64,000 nt of DNA from an uncultured Gammaproteobacteria bacterium (GCA_913060695.1 CAJXUA010000011.1:40570-104569), one strand, 5' to 3'; shown: positions 49,027 through 59,762, numbered from the stretch's first letter. The notes: generated by a model not told the origin, from the sequence alone. Made by a program: numbers and translations.

Positions 49027-52000
49027 TAACGAGCGAGTAGACCTAAACGGCGCAGTTCTTCTAAGCGTTTTGTGATTCTCTTCTCTGAGATTGGGGCTTT
49101 AGTGCCTAGGGTCTGCGCAAATAGGGACACACGCAACTCTTCAATTGACCAGCGCAGCTCCTCCAAGGCTTCGTTGGGCACTCTCGAAGCCTCTATTTCC
49201 TTTTGAACTATAGCGTGTAAATTGTTGATACTATTAGAGTAATCTATGTCTTTTTGAATTTGCCCTGGGAGTTTTTCAAGGCGCATATTGATGGCCTTTA
49301 AGTAACGTGGGTATTCGATCAAGTAATTCGCTGGGGTGCTCGACAGGTAGGAAGGCATAAACAATCGCTCCAACTGCTGTTCGATGTCGCGTTTGCTTTG
49401 GCGTAGTTCAGGCGCCTGCAAGCCTGTCAGTTGCCGACGCAAGGCAAAGGCTTCGTCCACAATATTGCGCAGTAATCGCGTAAAGCGCTCAGCGGTAGGG
49501 ATTAACTCCGATTTGCCCGAATTGAGCAGAGCCTCGAAAGCATTGCGGTCGCGGGGGATTTTGGCCTCTGCAATCTCGAACGCTAATTGATAGATGGCCC
49601 GCATGCCCTCGTTCTCGAAGTCACTAGGTACCGATGTAATCTTTAAGCTTAAAGCCTTGTGGAGCTTCTTGAGCATGTCCAAGATCGTGCGTTTTTGCTG
49701 GGCTGAGCGCGCGATCAACAAGGGGATTAAACCCTTGCGGGTTAATTTGTCGGCCAGTTGCGGCGTCTCTTGCAGCACGATTGCGACACTGTCGCCATGA
49801 TCGACAAGGGCTGGGTAGCGAGTGACGCTGATCTTGGAGTCGATCAGCAACTCTTTCGGTAAATCGCCAAAGTCCCATTCGCGTATCTCTGTGCGCTCAA
49901 TTGGGTGATTAGCGCCTTGTGCAAGTGCCGTTATTGCCCCCTTACAGTGCTTGTCCTGCAAGGCTTGCAGTGACTGACCTCTGTCGAGTGTCTTGCCATC
50001 ATCGTCTAAGACCCTAATCCAAGGCCGCAGATGGGCGGGCAATTCGATAGACTCGAGTTCATCTAAGTCGAGCTGGATGTTCTTTTTGCGCCTAGCGAAG
50101 TCTTTGAGGAGTGTTAACAAGGACTCTTTGGGAGGCGGTGAGTTCGGCGAAAGTGCCAGCAAAGTCACAAACTCATCGACAAAATCCGGTACGGGAATGA
50201 ATTGTTTGCGCAGCAGCTTAGGTAAGCCTTTGAGCGTGAGGACGCAGCGCTCCTTGATCGTACCCGGAATCATCCAGTCTAAGTCCTGCAGACGCATCTG
50301 GGCGAGAATGCCTACGGGCACGTCTACAAAAGTACCGTCGTCACTCGACCCGGGTTTGAACGCATAGGCAATAGCTACCGGATTATTCTGAATAATGCTG
50401 CTGTCAGGGAAGTAATGCGCAAGATCGACGTCCACATCGCGATGTAGTAGGTCTTCCTTGCTCATATGCAGGACGTGCTTACGCTCCTGCTGCGCTTCTT
50501 TCTTCAACCAGTGTTCGAGTGAGCGACTGTCGCAGATCCCTACTGGTATCTTGCTGTTATAGAAATCGAATAGCTGGTCTTCCCCAACGATAATATCGGG
50601 TCTGCGCAGTTTTTCTTCCTCTTTGCGCAAGGCTTCCAACATCCGCAGATTATGGTTGTAGAAGTCTGCTCGGGTTTTGAGGCTGAGCCCCACTAGGGCT
50701 TCGCGGATAAATATTTCCCGAGATAGCTTGGGATCGATACGAGAGAAATCGACGCGTTGTTTCTCGATCAGGACCAGGCCGAAGAGCGATATCTTCTCAA
50801 AAGCGACTACCTGCCCCCTACTCTTCTCCCAATGCGCCTCGGCATAGTCGCGTTTTACGAGTTCGCCCGCCGCCTCGACTGCCCATTTCGGGTCTATTCG
50901 GCCTAGCATGGTCGCGAACAGGCGTGACGTCTCGATCAACTCTCCAGTAACAACCCATTTAGGCCCCTTGCGGGCGAGTACGGAGCTTGGAAAGATAGAG
51001 AACTTACGACCGCGGCTACCGTTGTACTGTCCATCATCGCCCTTCATGCCCAATTGATTGAGTGAGCCACTAAGAATGGCTCGATGAACGGCCTCGTAGT
51101 TGATCTCGTCTATGGCTGCGCGGGCATCGCCGCGCCGGTTCTCCTTAAAACCCAATTGCTGGCAGGTCAGGTGTAATTGCCTATGGGTCTCGCGCCATTC
51201 ACGCATGCGCATGAACGAGAGGAAGTGCTTCTTGCAGTATTGGCGTAGGCCATTCTGTTTGAGCGCCTGGCGCTGCTCTTCATACTCATCCCACAACACT
51301 ACCCAAGTGAGAAAGTCCGACTCTGGGTGAGCAAATTGCTGATGCTGTTCGCGCGCGGCTTGGCGTTTATCTGGAGGGCTCTCTTTAGGGTCTTGTACGC
51401 TTAACGCGCTGACGATGATCAATAACTCTTGCAGACACCCACGCGAGGCGGCCTCGATAAGCATACGGCCTAAGCGGGGGTCCGCGGGGATTGCGGCCAT
51501 CTTGCGGCCGACTGCGCTGATCTGTCGTGCTTTATCGATAGCCCCGAGTTCCAGCAATAATTTATAGCCATCGTTGATCGCTTTCTGTTCGGGTTTGTCG
51601 AGAAAGGGAAAGTTCTCGATCTCGCCAAGTCGCAGCATTAACATCTGCAATATGACTGCACTGAGGTTCGTTCTTTGTATCTCGGGATCTGTAAACTCTG
51701 TACGACTTACGAAATCCTCTTCGCTATAGAGACGGATACAGGTGCCATGACTCACGCGGCCACAGCGCCCCGAACGTTGATTCGCGCTGGCCTGAGATAT
51801 ACGCTCGATCGGGAGGCGTTGAACCTTACTTGCGACACTGTAGCGAGATATGCGCGCATAGCCTGTGTCGATGACATAGACGATGCCAGGCACGGTCAAC
51901 GAGGTCTCTGCGACATTCGTAGAGAGCACTATGCGACGCCCTGTGTGTTTGGCGAAAATTCTATTCTGTTCGGCAGGCGTAAGGCGGGCGTAAAGTGGAA

Positions 52001-52982
52001 GAATCTCGGTATTACGCATCGGCTGTTTACGTAATTCACCCGCGAGATCGCGAATGTCGCGCTCACCACTCAAGAATATCAACACGTCACCGGGGGCTTG
52101 TTTCTGCTTACGCTCTAGAGATTCTATCTCATGAAGCGCGGAGAAGATTCCCGTGCTTAGTGGATCTGATTGCGCCTTGCTAGACTCGCCATTCTCATCG
52201 TCTTCGCTCTCCAATGGTCTATAGAGGATATCTACTGGGAAGGTACGACCAGAAACCGAAACGATTGGAGCACCATCGAAATATTGCGAGAATTTTTCGA
52301 CATCGATGGTGGCCGAAGTGATGATGATTTTGAGGTCTTTGCGTTTGTGTATGAGCTGTTTCAGATAGCCTAGAAGGAAATCGATATTGAGGCTGCGCTC
52401 ATGGGCCTCATCGATAATGAGTACTTCGTACTTATTAAGAAAACGGTCCTGTTGTATCTCCGCAAGCAGGATGCCATCGGTCATCAATTTTACGAGCGTG
52501 TTAGGCTCGGTGTTATCTGTGAAACGCACCTGATAGCCGATAGCCTGCCCTAGAGCTGTATTAGTCTCCTCGGCTATGCGTGCTGCAACCGCTCGCGCAG
52601 CAATGCGTCGCGGTTGCGTGTGCCCGATTAAGCCGCGTGCACCGAACCCTAAGTCTAAACACATCTTGGGAAGTTGAGTGGTCTTGCCAGAGCCAGTATC
52701 ACCGGCAAGTACTAACACCTGAGATTTGAGTAGTGCTGCTTTGATTTCATCGCGCTTAGCACTTACTGGGAGCTCTTCAGGGTATTCGATTCGCGGAATC
52801 GTCGCGCGCCGCGCAGCTACCGCGTCGATAGAGGCAGTAATCTTCTTCTCTAAATTAGCAAAAGCTTGGGTTTTTTGTTCGGCACTAAGGCGCTGTTTTC
52901 CAAGGCGCGCCAACTCGGTGCGTAAGCCGTGTTGTTGCGCCATGAGGCAGTCTGGAATTAGAGCTTGAAGAGAGTCCTGCAC
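49026..52982 (-). CDS. hrpA: ATP-dependent RNA helicase HrpA
   Basis: The 1318-aa DEAH-box helicase has Walker A GDTGSGKTTQ, the DEAH box in IIDEAHERSLN, SAT motif (ITSATID), motif VI QRSGRCGRV, then the HA2, OB and long DUF3418 C-terminal regions. The length is typical of HrpA. HrpA resolves stalled ribosomes and acts on mRNA. The start is GTG 52982 with AGGA upstream; an ATG at 52943 is the alternative. It follows fadD by 39 bp. Confidence 0.95.
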   Translation of the reverse strand: MQDSLQALIPDCLMAQQHGLRTELARLGKQRLSAEQKTQAFANLEKKITASIDAVAARRATIPRIEYPEELPVSAKRDEIKAALLKSQVLVLAGDTGSGKTTQLPKMCLDLGFGARGLIGHTQPRRIAARAVAARIAEETNTALGQAIGYQVRFTDNTEPNTLVKLMTDGILLAEIQQDRFLNKYEVLIIDEAHERSLNIDFLLGYLKQLIHKRKDLKIIITSATIDVEKFSQYFDGAPIVSVSGRTFPVDILYRPLESEDDENGESSKAQSDPLSTGIFSALHEIESLERKQKQAPGDVLIFLSGERDIRDLAGELRKQPMRNTEILPLYARLTPAEQNRIFAKHTGRRIVLSTNVAETSLTVPGIVYVIDTGYARISRYSVASKVQRLPIERISQASANQRSGRCGRVSHGTCIRLYSEEDFVSRTEFTDPEIQRTNLSAVILQMLMLRLGEIENFPFLDKPEQKAINDGYKLLLELGAIDKARQISAVGRKMAAIPADPRLGRMLIEAASRGCLQELLIIVSALSVQDPKESPPDKRQAAREQHQQFAHPESDFLTWVVLWDEYEEQRQALKQNGLRQYCKKHFLSFMRMREWRETHRQLHLTCQQLGFKENRRGDARAAIDEINYEAVHRAILSGSLNQLGMKGDDGQYNGSRGRKFSIFPSSVLARKGPKWVVTGELIETSRLFATMLGRIDPKWAVEAAGELVKRDYAEAHWEKSRGQVVAFEKISLFGLVLIEKQRVDFSRIDPKLSREIFIREALVGLSLKTRADFYNHNLRMLEALRKEEEKLRRPDIIVGEDQLFDFYNSKIPVGICDSRSLEHWLKKEAQQERKHVLHMSKEDLLHRDVDVDLAHYFPDSSIIQNNPVAIAYAFKPGSSDDGTFVDVPVGILAQMRLQDLDWMIPGTIKERCVLTLKGLPKLLRKQFIPVPDFVDEFVTLLALSPNSPPPKESLLTLLKDFARRKKNIQLDLDELESIELPAHLRPWIRVLDDDGKTLDRGQSLQALQDKHCKGAITALAQGANHPIERTEIREWDFGDLPKELLIDSKISVTRYPALVDHGDSVAIVLQETPQLADKLTRKGLIPLLIARSAQQKRTILDMLKKLHKALSLKITSVPSDFENEGMRAIYQLAFEIAEAKIPRDRNAFEALLNSGKSELIPTAERFTRLLRNIVDEAFALRRQLTGLQAPELRQSKRDIEQQLERLFMPSYLSSTPANYLIEYPRYLKAINMRLEKLPGQIQKDIDYSNSINNLHAIVQKEIEASRVPNEALEELRWSIEELRVSLFAQTLGTKAPISEKRITKRLEELRRLGLLAR

Positions 52983-53021
52983 GAAATTCGATCCTTCCGG
53001 GTATAGCGAGAGCGTTTTTGC

Positions 53022-54695
53022 TTAGCTTGATTTTTCGAGCTTCGCCAATTCTTGTTCACGCAATTCACGCCTTAGAATCTTGCCGATGTTCGATTTAGGC
53101 AGGTCCTTCACGAAAACTATATCCTTTGGGACTTTATAGGCTGTGAGACTTTTTCTGCAGTATTCCTTTAAGGCTTTCTCTGTAATAGAAGTATCCCTTG
53201 CTACGGCGAAAAGTCGTATCTTCTCCCCAGTACTTTCGTTAGGTAAACCTATCGCAGCGCTTTCGAAGATATCGGGGTGAGAGTTTGCTACTTCTTCAAT
53301 CTCACTTGGGAAGACATTAAAGCCAGACACGATAATCATCTCTTTCTTGCGATCGACAATGCGGATATAGCCTTCATCGTCGATCTGCACATAATCGCCT
53401 GTCTTGAACCAACCGTCTTCTGTTAGAGACTCGGCGGTGGCCTCTTCGTTGCGCCAGTACCCCTTCATTACTTGCGGACCTCGCACCCACAATTCGCCCT
53501 TCTCTCCGCTAGCGACTAACTTGCCTTCTTCGTCGACAACCTGCGTCTGTGTTTCAGGAACAGCGAAGCCCACAGTCCCTAGCTTGACATGACCTGGAAG
53601 ATTGAGGGAGACCACCGGTGAACATTCGGTCAAACCGTAGCCTTCGTAAATTTCACATTTGCTTATGCGAGTCCAATCCTCTGCTACCTTTGGCGTAAGT
53701 GCCATGCCACCGGCCCCACAAAATCGCAAATTGCTGAAATCGACCTCTGTGATTTTCGGGTGCCGACACAGGGCTAAATAGAGCGTGTTAATACCCAACA
53801 CCCCGTTTGGCTTAGTCTGCGCAAGCACTTTTACGAAGCCATCTATGTCTCTTGGGTTAGGTATAAGAATGCTGTGATTGCCGGCATAGATCATGGTCAA
53901 GCAGTGCATCATAAACGCATAGGTATGATACAGAGGCAATGGACCAACGATGCTATCCTGCCCGTCTTTTATCACTGACTTACTCACCGCTCGCAATTGC
54001 ATCATATTCGCGAGTAAGTTTTTATGAGTTAACATGACCCCTTTAGAGACGCCAGTGGTACCGCCGGTGTACAGAATTATTGCTACATCGGTACCTGAAT
54101 CCACAGTTTCTTGTTTGGCTATGTTCTGTGTGCCACTCACAATGGAGCGCCATTTTATGGCCGTAGGCAAGTTATAAGAAGGCACCATTCTCTTTAAATA
54201 GCGCGCACCCAAATTCAAGACAGTACGCTTCAAACCTGGTAGTGCATCTCCAATCTCAGTAGTAATTATTGTCTCTATGCTTGTTTCAGGCAGAATACTC
54301 TCGAGCTTATTGGCGAAATTCACAAGAATCACGATCGCCTTTGCACCGCTGTCTATAAACTGGTGCTTCATCTCTGGTTCAGTATAAAGAGGATTGGTGT
54401 TCACCAAGACTAAACCGGCTTTAGTTGCCCCGATCGCGACAATGGGAAATTGCAGCACATTGGGTAGTTGAATTGCAATGCGGTCACCGGGTTTGAGGTT
54501 CTTCTGTGTGCGAAGAAACGCGCAGAACTCGTCACTAAGGCGCTCAAGTTCTTGATAACTAATGGTGTGTCCCAGCGCTGTGAATGCTGGCAAAGTTGGA
54601 TACTGCTCAAAGACATATTCATACATCTGAACCAATCGGGAGAAGCGATCGGGGTCTAGATCATCTTTCAGTTCGATATCTGTTCTTGCAGCCAT
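53022..54695 (-). CDS. fadD: Long-chain acyl-CoA synthetase
   Basis: The 557-aa AMP-forming ligase activates fatty acids to acyl-CoA. It has the P-loop ILYTGGTTGVSKGVMLTH, the YGLTECSPV motif and the C-terminal WFKTGDY...DRKKEMIIVSGFNVFPSEIE region with the catalytic lysine near SNIGKILRREL. The length and motifs match FadD. It follows the VWA gene by 39 bp. Confidence 0.93.
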   Translation of the reverse strand: MAARTDIELKDDLDPDRFSRLVQMYEYVFEQYPTLPAFTALGHTISYQELERLSDEFCAFLRTQKNLKPGDRIAIQLPNVLQFPIVAIGATKAGLVLVNTNPLYTEPEMKHQFIDSGAKAIVILVNFANKLESILPETSIETIITTEIGDALPGLKRTVLNLGARYLKRMVPSYNLPTAIKWRSIVSGTQNIAKQETVDSGTDVAIILYTGGTTGVSKGVMLTHKNLLANMMQLRAVSKSVIKDGQDSIVGPLPLYHTYAFMMHCLTMIYAGNHSILIPNPRDIDGFVKVLAQTKPNGVLGINTLYLALCRHPKITEVDFSNLRFCGAGGMALTPKVAEDWTRISKCEIYEGYGLTECSPVVSLNLPGHVKLGTVGFAVPETQTQVVDEEGKLVASGEKGELWVRGPQVMKGYWRNEEATAESLTEDGWFKTGDYVQIDDEGYIRIVDRKKEMIIVSGFNVFPSEIEEVANSHPDIFESAAIGLPNESTGEKIRLFAVARDTSITEKALKEYCRKSLTAYKVPKDIVFVKDLPKSNIGKILRRELREQELAKLEKSS

Positions 54696-54734
54696 AGTTA
54701 TTCTCTTTGGTAAAGGTTGGGCATTGTGCCCCGA

Positions 54735-55946
54735 CTAGTGGGCAGGCATGTGTGGGGTCTTCTTTGTCTTCCCACTTAACATGGCCATCGCCTCTTCTAA
54801 TCCTTTAAAACTCAGTGGAAACATACGCTCCTCCACTATCTCTCGTATCAATTCGATCGAGTAATTGTGTTCCCAGTATTGCTTACTTACTGGATTGAGC
54901 CAGACAAGCCGCTCGAAGGCCTCTGTCATACGGGACATCCACACGGCGCCGGGTTCCTCATTGTAGTGCTCGATACTGCCACCTACATGAGTGATCTCAT
55001 AGGGAGCCATCGTAGCATCGCCAACGAAGATAACCTTATAATCCTTGCCGTAGCGGTGCAAAATATCATAAATAGAGGTCGTTTCGGCCGCGCGTCGATG
55101 ACTTTTTTTCCACACCGACTCGTAGAGACAATTGTGGAAATAGAAGTATTCGAGATGCTTAAACTCCGAGCGAGCCGCTGAAAACAACTCCTCACAAAGG
55201 CGTACATAAGGGTCCATAGAGCCCCCTATATCAAAGAATATAAGCACCTTTACTGAATTGTGTCGCTCCGGGACCATTTTAATATCGAGCAGGCCTGCGT
55301 TACGCGCTGTGCAGGAGATGGTGTCGCTGATATCGAGTTCTTGCTCGGCACCTGTGCGAGCAAACTTACGTAGGCGTCGCAATGCCATCTTGAGATTGCG
55401 CGTGCCTATCTCGACATCGTCGTCTAGGTCTCGAAAAATCCTCTTATCCCACACTTTTACGGCTTTGTGTGAGCGCGACTCGTTCTGTCCTAGGCGAATG
55501 CCTTCTGGGTTATATCCAAACGCTCCATAGGGCGAAGTGCCGCCCGTGCCTATCCACTTGTTGCCGCCCTGATGTCGCTCTTTCTGCTCTTCTAGGCGCT
55601 TGCGAAACTCCTCGAATAGTTTCTCGAGACCGCCCAAGGCTTCGATCTGCGCCTTCTCCTCTTCGCTAAGACTCGACTCGAACTCTTTACGCAACCACTG
55701 CTCGGGTATTAGGGAATTGAGTACATCGTCGAGTTTAGCGAGGGTATCGAAGTAGTTTGCAAAGGCGCGGTCGAAGCGGTCGAAATGCTTCTCGTCCTTG
55801 ACCATGCACAGGCGAGCCAAATAATAGAAATCGTCGATACTAGCGAAGACGAGTCCTTTCTCTAGGCAGTCGAGCAGTGCGAAGAGTTCCGAAAGTGTTA
55901 CTGGAATCTTCTCGGCCCGTAGTGCCTGAAAGAATTGAATCAACAT
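54735..55946 (-). CDS. VWA-domain CoxE-like protein paired with MoxR
   Basis: The 403-aa cytoplasmic protein has a helical N-terminal part and a C-terminal von Willebrand A domain with a MIDAS-type motif DIGGSMDPY (DxGxS). A charged linker (EEFRKRLEEQKERHQGG) separates the two. Such proteins act with a MoxR AAA+ ATPase as a chaperone or metal-insertion pair. It lies four bases after the MoxR gene. The client protein is unknown; no dehydrogenase of the CoxL type is present. Confidence 0.85.
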   Translation of the reverse strand: MLIQFFQALRAEKIPVTLSELFALLDCLEKGLVFASIDDFYYLARLCMVKDEKHFDRFDRAFANYFDTLAKLDDVLNSLIPEQWLRKEFESSLSEEEKAQIEALGGLEKLFEEFRKRLEEQKERHQGGNKWIGTGGTSPYGAFGYNPEGIRLGQNESRSHKAVKVWDKRIFRDLDDDVEIGTRNLKMALRRLRKFARTGAEQELDISDTISCTARNAGLLDIKMVPERHNSVKVLIFFDIGGSMDPYVRLCEELFSAARSEFKHLEYFYFHNCLYESVWKKSHRRAAETTSIYDILHRYGKDYKVIFVGDATMAPYEITHVGGSIEHYNEEPGAVWMSRMTEAFERLVWLNPVSKQYWEHNYSIELIREIVEERMFPLSFKGLEEAMAMLSGKTKKTPHMPAH

Positions 55947-55950
55947 GCCC

Positions 55951-56796
55951 TTACCTTTTAGCCCTGTGCATAAAGGCCAAGCGCTCTAACAAATGAACGT
56001 CTTGTTCGTTCTTTAGCAATGCGCCGTACAGAGGAGGAATGGCGTTCTTGTTTTCGTGGTCTTTGAGCACGTCCTCGGGTATGTCGTCAGCCAGGATTAA
56101 TTTTAGCCAATCGATCAACTCAGAGGTTGAGGGTTTCTTTTTCAGCCCAGGTATCTTGCGGATGTCGAAGAATACCTCCATTGCTTGCTGAAGGAGGGTT
56201 TGCTTAATCTTGGGGTAGTGCACATGGACGATTTTCTCCATGGTCACTGCATCGGGGAAGTTAATATAGTGGAAGAAACAGCGGCGCAGAAACGCATCTG
56301 GCAATTCCTTCTCATTATTACTGGTAATGATAATTAGCGGACGATGCTTGGCTTTGATGACTTGTTGGGTCTCGTAGACATAGAACTCCATCTTGTCCAA
56401 TTCCAACAATAAATCATTCGGAAACTCGATATCGGCCTTATCGATCTCATCGATCAGGAGAACTGTTTGTTGATCGCGATCGAACGCTTCCCAGACCTTG
56501 CCCTTCACTATGTAGTTGGCAATATTATGCACTTTCTCATCGCCAAGCTGAGAGTCGCGCAGGCGTGACACTGCATCGTACTCATACAAGCCTTGCTGTG
56601 CCTTGGTAGTTGACTTGATGTGCCATTGAATCAGGGGGAAGCCCAAGGCTTGAGCGACTTGTTCGGCCAGCATAGTCTTGCCGGTACCGGGCTCGCCCTT
56701 GATGAGTAATGGTCGCTGTAGGTTAATCGCCGCGTTAACGGCCATCTGCAATTCTGAGGTGGCAACATATTGATCTGTGCCTTCGAATCTAATCAT
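55951..56796 (-). CDS. MoxR-family AAA+ ATPase
   Basis: The 281-aa protein has Walker A GEPGTGKTMLAEQ, Walker B VLLIDEIDKAD, sensor 1 IITSNNEKELPDAFLRRC with the arginine finger, and a lid domain. It forms the motor of the MoxR-VWA pair with the next gene. It may remodel a protein complex or insert a cofactor; the target is unknown. Confidence 0.9.
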   Translation of the reverse strand: MIRFEGTDQYVATSELQMAVNAAINLQRPLLIKGEPGTGKTMLAEQVAQALGFPLIQWHIKSTTKAQQGLYEYDAVSRLRDSQLGDEKVHNIANYIVKGKVWEAFDRDQQTVLLIDEIDKADIEFPNDLLLELDKMEFYVYETQQVIKAKHRPLIIITSNNEKELPDAFLRRCFFHYINFPDAVTMEKIVHVHYPKIKQTLLQQAMEVFFDIRKIPGLKKKPSTSELIDWLKLILADDIPEDVLKDHENKNAIPPLYGALLKNEQDVHLLERLAFMHRAKR

Positions 56797-56838
56797 TTTC
56801 TACTGGGCCTTTTCGAATGGAAAGGAGCGCTCGAACGC

Positions 56839-57195
56839 CTAAGACGCAGAACTTTTCTCTGATCGCTTGAGCAAGCGCTTAATTAGAGCGCCAGAAAGTG
56901 TCACCAGAACGCCAAACATAATCGCTATGGACAGTGGCACCAAGGCGCGCACAAAGGCGTTGCCACCGACCGTAACCATATCGAGCATCATCACCATAAG
57001 TGCGGGTGCTAATAGGTCTGCTTCAGGGCTGACGTACCAAGGGGTAAACATTAGGGCGAGAAGGATCGCGCGCAGGGAATTAGCGAGGGGTTTGAACTTA
57101 ATTCCGCCAGTGAAACGGTAGAAAATCATATAGCACACGGCGCCCGCGGCTATATAGACAGCCCATCCGAAAATATAGTCATAGATATCTAACAT
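56839..57195 (-). CDS. Small conserved membrane protein, function unknown
   Basis: The 118-aa protein has three or four predicted transmembrane helices (about 8-26, 41-53, 58-75, 85-107) and a basic C-terminus (KRLLKRSEKSS). It starts inside ycgN, overlapping its end by seven bases. No enzymatic motif is visible. The context suggests membership of the same transcription unit as rnd and ycgN. Confidence 0.8.
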   Translation of the reverse strand: MLDIYDYIFGWAVYIAAGAVCYMIFYRFTGGIKFKPLANSLRAILLALMFTPWYVSPEADLLAPALMVMMLDMVTVGGNAFVRALVPLSIAIMFGVLVTLSGALIKRLLKRSEKSSAS

Positions 57196-57662
57196 GCTGC
57201 ACTTACCCAGCGAATGATGTGCTCTTCGAGACCCTTTTCATGCACGAACTCCTCCGATATCACTTTCCCTGTTACCGAGATCTGTTGTGCGTTGATGGCC
57301 GCTCGGCTGCCCTGTAAAAGCGGGTGCCACTGCGGCAAGGGTTTCCCCTCATAGCGCAGTCTATAGGCACACGTATCTGGAATCCAGTGCAGTTGTTCGA
57401 GCATCTCCATATCTAGCACTAGGCAGTCGGGGACGAGTTTCTGCCTGTTGGAGTAAGCCGTGCAAGCACAGCGCTCAGTATCTAAATAACGGCAAACCAC
57501 GCGGGTGTAATGCACGCTTTCGTCTTTACTATTGATGAGCTTCTTCAGACAGCAACGCCCACAACCGTCGCAAAGGGCTTCCCATTCAGCGCGGTTGAGC
57601 TGTTCTAGTGGTCGCTCCCAGAACCTTTCGCCCAAACTGCTTTGATTGAGATCCTGAGTCAC
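57189..57662 (-). CDS. ycgN: YcgN family cysteine-cluster protein (UPF0260)
   Basis: The 157-aa protein has the conserved CDGCGRCCLKK cluster, then CRYLDTERCACTAY and DCLVLD, totalling eight or more cysteines that likely bind an iron-sulfur cluster or zinc. The function of the family is unknown. It overlaps rnd by four bases. Confidence 0.92.
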   Translation of the reverse strand: MTQDLNQSSLGERFWERPLEQLNRAEWEALCDGCGRCCLKKLINSKDESVHYTRVVCRYLDTERCACTAYSNRQKLVPDCLVLDMEMLEQLHWIPDTCAYRLRYEGKPLPQWHPLLQGSRAAINAQQISVTGKVISEEFVHEKGLEEHIIRWVSAAC

Positions 57663-58816
57663 TTGTTTGAACCTGTCTTGAGTGCCTTGCGCATGGGCTC
57701 CTCGAGTAATGTTTGACGCCAGCCGGACAGTCCTTCTGGCCAGCTAAACTCCGTCGAGGCATGGGCGGCAGTGATTAAGGGCAGCAGTTGTTTCTTACGC
57801 GCCAATAGCTCTGGCGCCATCCCAAGCTGTTCTGCGAGTTGCCTTACGATGCCTTGGCAGAGCTTGAGGGTCTTGCGCATCTCGCTATTGAGAGGCTGCT
57901 CTGTGAGCTCGGGTCGTGGCGCAGGGCCCCTCTGAGGTGCCTTTATAAGCGCTAGGATTTCGGCACCATCACGGTTCACTAAGGGCCGTGGGAGGTCCGC
58001 TACGGCGGCGAGTTCGCTAGGCTCTAATGGCATCGCTGCGGCGATAGCGAGTAATTCGGCATCTTTCGCTATCCAACTGCGGGGCTTATTACGCCCCCGC
58101 GCCTGCTCTTCACGCCACTCACACAGTCTCTGCAAAGCCGCCAATTGCGGAGCGTCGAGGCGCCATGCGCCGCCTAGGCTCAGATAGTAGTCTTTCCAAG
58201 AGGCCGCATCGGACTCTGGTGTGGCAGCTGCCAACATCTGGGCAAACTCATCTTCGGCCCAAGCACTGCGTTTAGTTGTAACGAGCTTGTCTTTGAGGAA
58301 CTGGGTGATAGCAGGTAAGTAGGCGACATCCAAAGCCGCATAATTACACTGATCCTCTGTGAGAGGGCGTCGCGTCCAGTCTGAGCGAGTCTGATCCTTA
58401 CTCACCTCTATCTCGAGAATTTCCTTCACTAGGTTCTGGTAGCTAATGCTGTAACCGAAGCCAAGGAATGCGGCAGCGCGCTGGGAATCGAATAAGGGAG
58501 TCGGTAACTGCTTGAAGAAGTCTTTGAATACCACGAGGTCTTCTGAGCAAGAGTGTAGAACTTTCGTTATTGCCGGATTGTTTAAAAGGGCAATAAAGCC
58601 ACTCCAATCGCTCAGGACAAGTGGGTCGAGTAGATAATTCTTTAAGCCATCACCTACCTGAATTAGCCCAATGCGGGGATAGAAGGTGTCGACACGCACG
58701 AACTCCGTGTCAAGCGCTATCAGTGGCAACTGCTGCCATTGCTCGCACAGAGTCGCAAGTACTGCGTTGTCTGTGACATAGACGGGTGCTTCGATTGTAA
58801 TTGTTGTTGCGCTCAT
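57659..58816 (-). CDS. rnd: Ribonuclease D
   Basis: The 385-aa 3'-5' exoribonuclease trims tRNA precursors. The DEDD motifs are ALDTEFVR, then a second Asp in the HSCSEDL region, and ALDVAYL with the upstream tyrosine. Two HRDC-type helical domains follow. It overlaps recR and ycgN by four bases each. Confidence 0.93.
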   Translation of the reverse strand: MSATTITIEAPVYVTDNAVLATLCEQWQQLPLIALDTEFVRVDTFYPRIGLIQVGDGLKNYLLDPLVLSDWSGFIALLNNPAITKVLHSCSEDLVVFKDFFKQLPTPLFDSQRAAAFLGFGYSISYQNLVKEILEIEVSKDQTRSDWTRRPLTEDQCNYAALDVAYLPAITQFLKDKLVTTKRSAWAEDEFAQMLAAATPESDAASWKDYYLSLGGAWRLDAPQLAALQRLCEWREEQARGRNKPRSWIAKDAELLAIAAAMPLEPSELAAVADLPRPLVNRDGAEILALIKAPQRGPAPRPELTEQPLNSEMRKTLKLCQGIVRQLAEQLGMAPELLARKKQLLPLITAAHASTEFSWPEGLSGWRQTLLEEPMRKALKTGSNK

Positions 58817-59418
58817 AATTGTCTTACAACGAGTCTGCCATTAAACGCATGGCTCAGCGTGCCGCCATCGACAAACTCGAGCTCTCCTCCCACAGGTACT
58901 CCATGGGCAATGCGTGAAATGACGATATCGAATCCTTTGAGTTGTTCGGCGATGTAATAGGCTGTTGCCTCACCTTCCACTGTTGGGTTGCTAGCGAGGA
59001 TCACTTCCTCCACTGCTTGTTTGCGCAAGGTTGCCACAAGCTCGGGTATGCCGATCTCATCGGGGCCAATGCCATCTATAGGGGACAGATGCCCCATAAG
59101 CACAAAATACAGGCCTTTATAGCTACCGGTCTGTTCTATCGCATGCACATCTGCAGGAGAGCCCACAACACAGAGCAGGTTTCTATTGCGTGCTGGATTG
59201 GTGCAAATACGGCAAAATTCATCTTCTGTGAGCGTCCTGCATTGTTTGCAATGACCAACGTTTTCTAAGGCCTCTTCGAGCACAGCGGCAAGGTGCTTGC
59301 CCCCTTCCCTATTGCGCTCCAATAAATACAGCGCCATACGCTGTGCTGACTTCGGCCCAACGCCAGGCAGACAGCGCAGTGATTCCACTAATTTCTCGAT
59401 TAAGGGGCTTGCAAACAT
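58813..59418 (-). CDS. recR: Recombination mediator RecR
   Basis: The 201-aa protein loads RecA with RecO at gaps. It has a helix-hairpin-helix ([11 protein letters not shown]), a C4 zinc site ([16 protein letters not shown]) and a TOPRIM domain ([10 protein letters not shown]...[10 protein letters not shown]). It follows ybaB by 23 bp, in the standard dnaX-ybaB-recR order. Confidence 0.97.
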   Translation of the reverse strand: MFASPLIEKLVESLRCLPGVGPKSAQRMALYLLERNREGGKHLAAVLEEALENVGHCKQCRTLTEDEFCRICTNPARNRNLLCVVGSPADVHAIEQTGSYKGLYFVLMGHLSPIDGIGPDEIGIPELVATLRKQAVEEVILASNPTVEGEATAYYIAEQLKGFDIVISRIAHGVPVGGELEFVDGGTLSHAFNGRLVVRQL

Positions 59419-59441
59419 TTCATTGCTCTCTTGCGAAATTC

Positions 59442-59762
59442 TTAGAACGGCAGCTTGAAGCCCTCTGGCAATTTAAGCCCAGCCGCCATGCCCGACATAT
59501 TGTCGCGGTTCTTCTCTTCGATCTTCTTAACGACATCATTGATTGCGGCGGCTATGAGGTCTTCTATTACGTCTTTGTCCTCGCCCATAAGGCCGGCATC
59601 CAATTCCACCTTCTGTACGTCGTGACGACCATTCATGTGGACTTTGACCAGGCCTGCGCCCGATTCTCCAACCAACACAATCTTGGCGGACTCTTGCTGG
59701 GCACGCTGCATCTGCTCTTGCATTTGCTTCGCTTGTTTCATTAGTTCATTGATATCGGTCAT
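59442..59762 (-). CDS. ybaB: YbaB/EbfC nucleoid-associated protein
   Basis: The 106-aa DNA-binding protein has a long N-terminal helix ([17 protein letters not shown]), the short beta core [20 protein letters not shown] and a C-terminal helix. It binds DNA as a tweezer-like dimer. Its start overlaps the dnaX stop by four bases. Confidence 0.96.
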   Translation of the reverse strand: MTDINELMKQAKQMQEQMQRAQQESAKIVLVGESGAGLVKVHMNGRHDVQKVELDAGLMGEDKDVIEDLIAAAINDVVKKIEEKNRDNMSGMAAGLKLPEGFKLPF

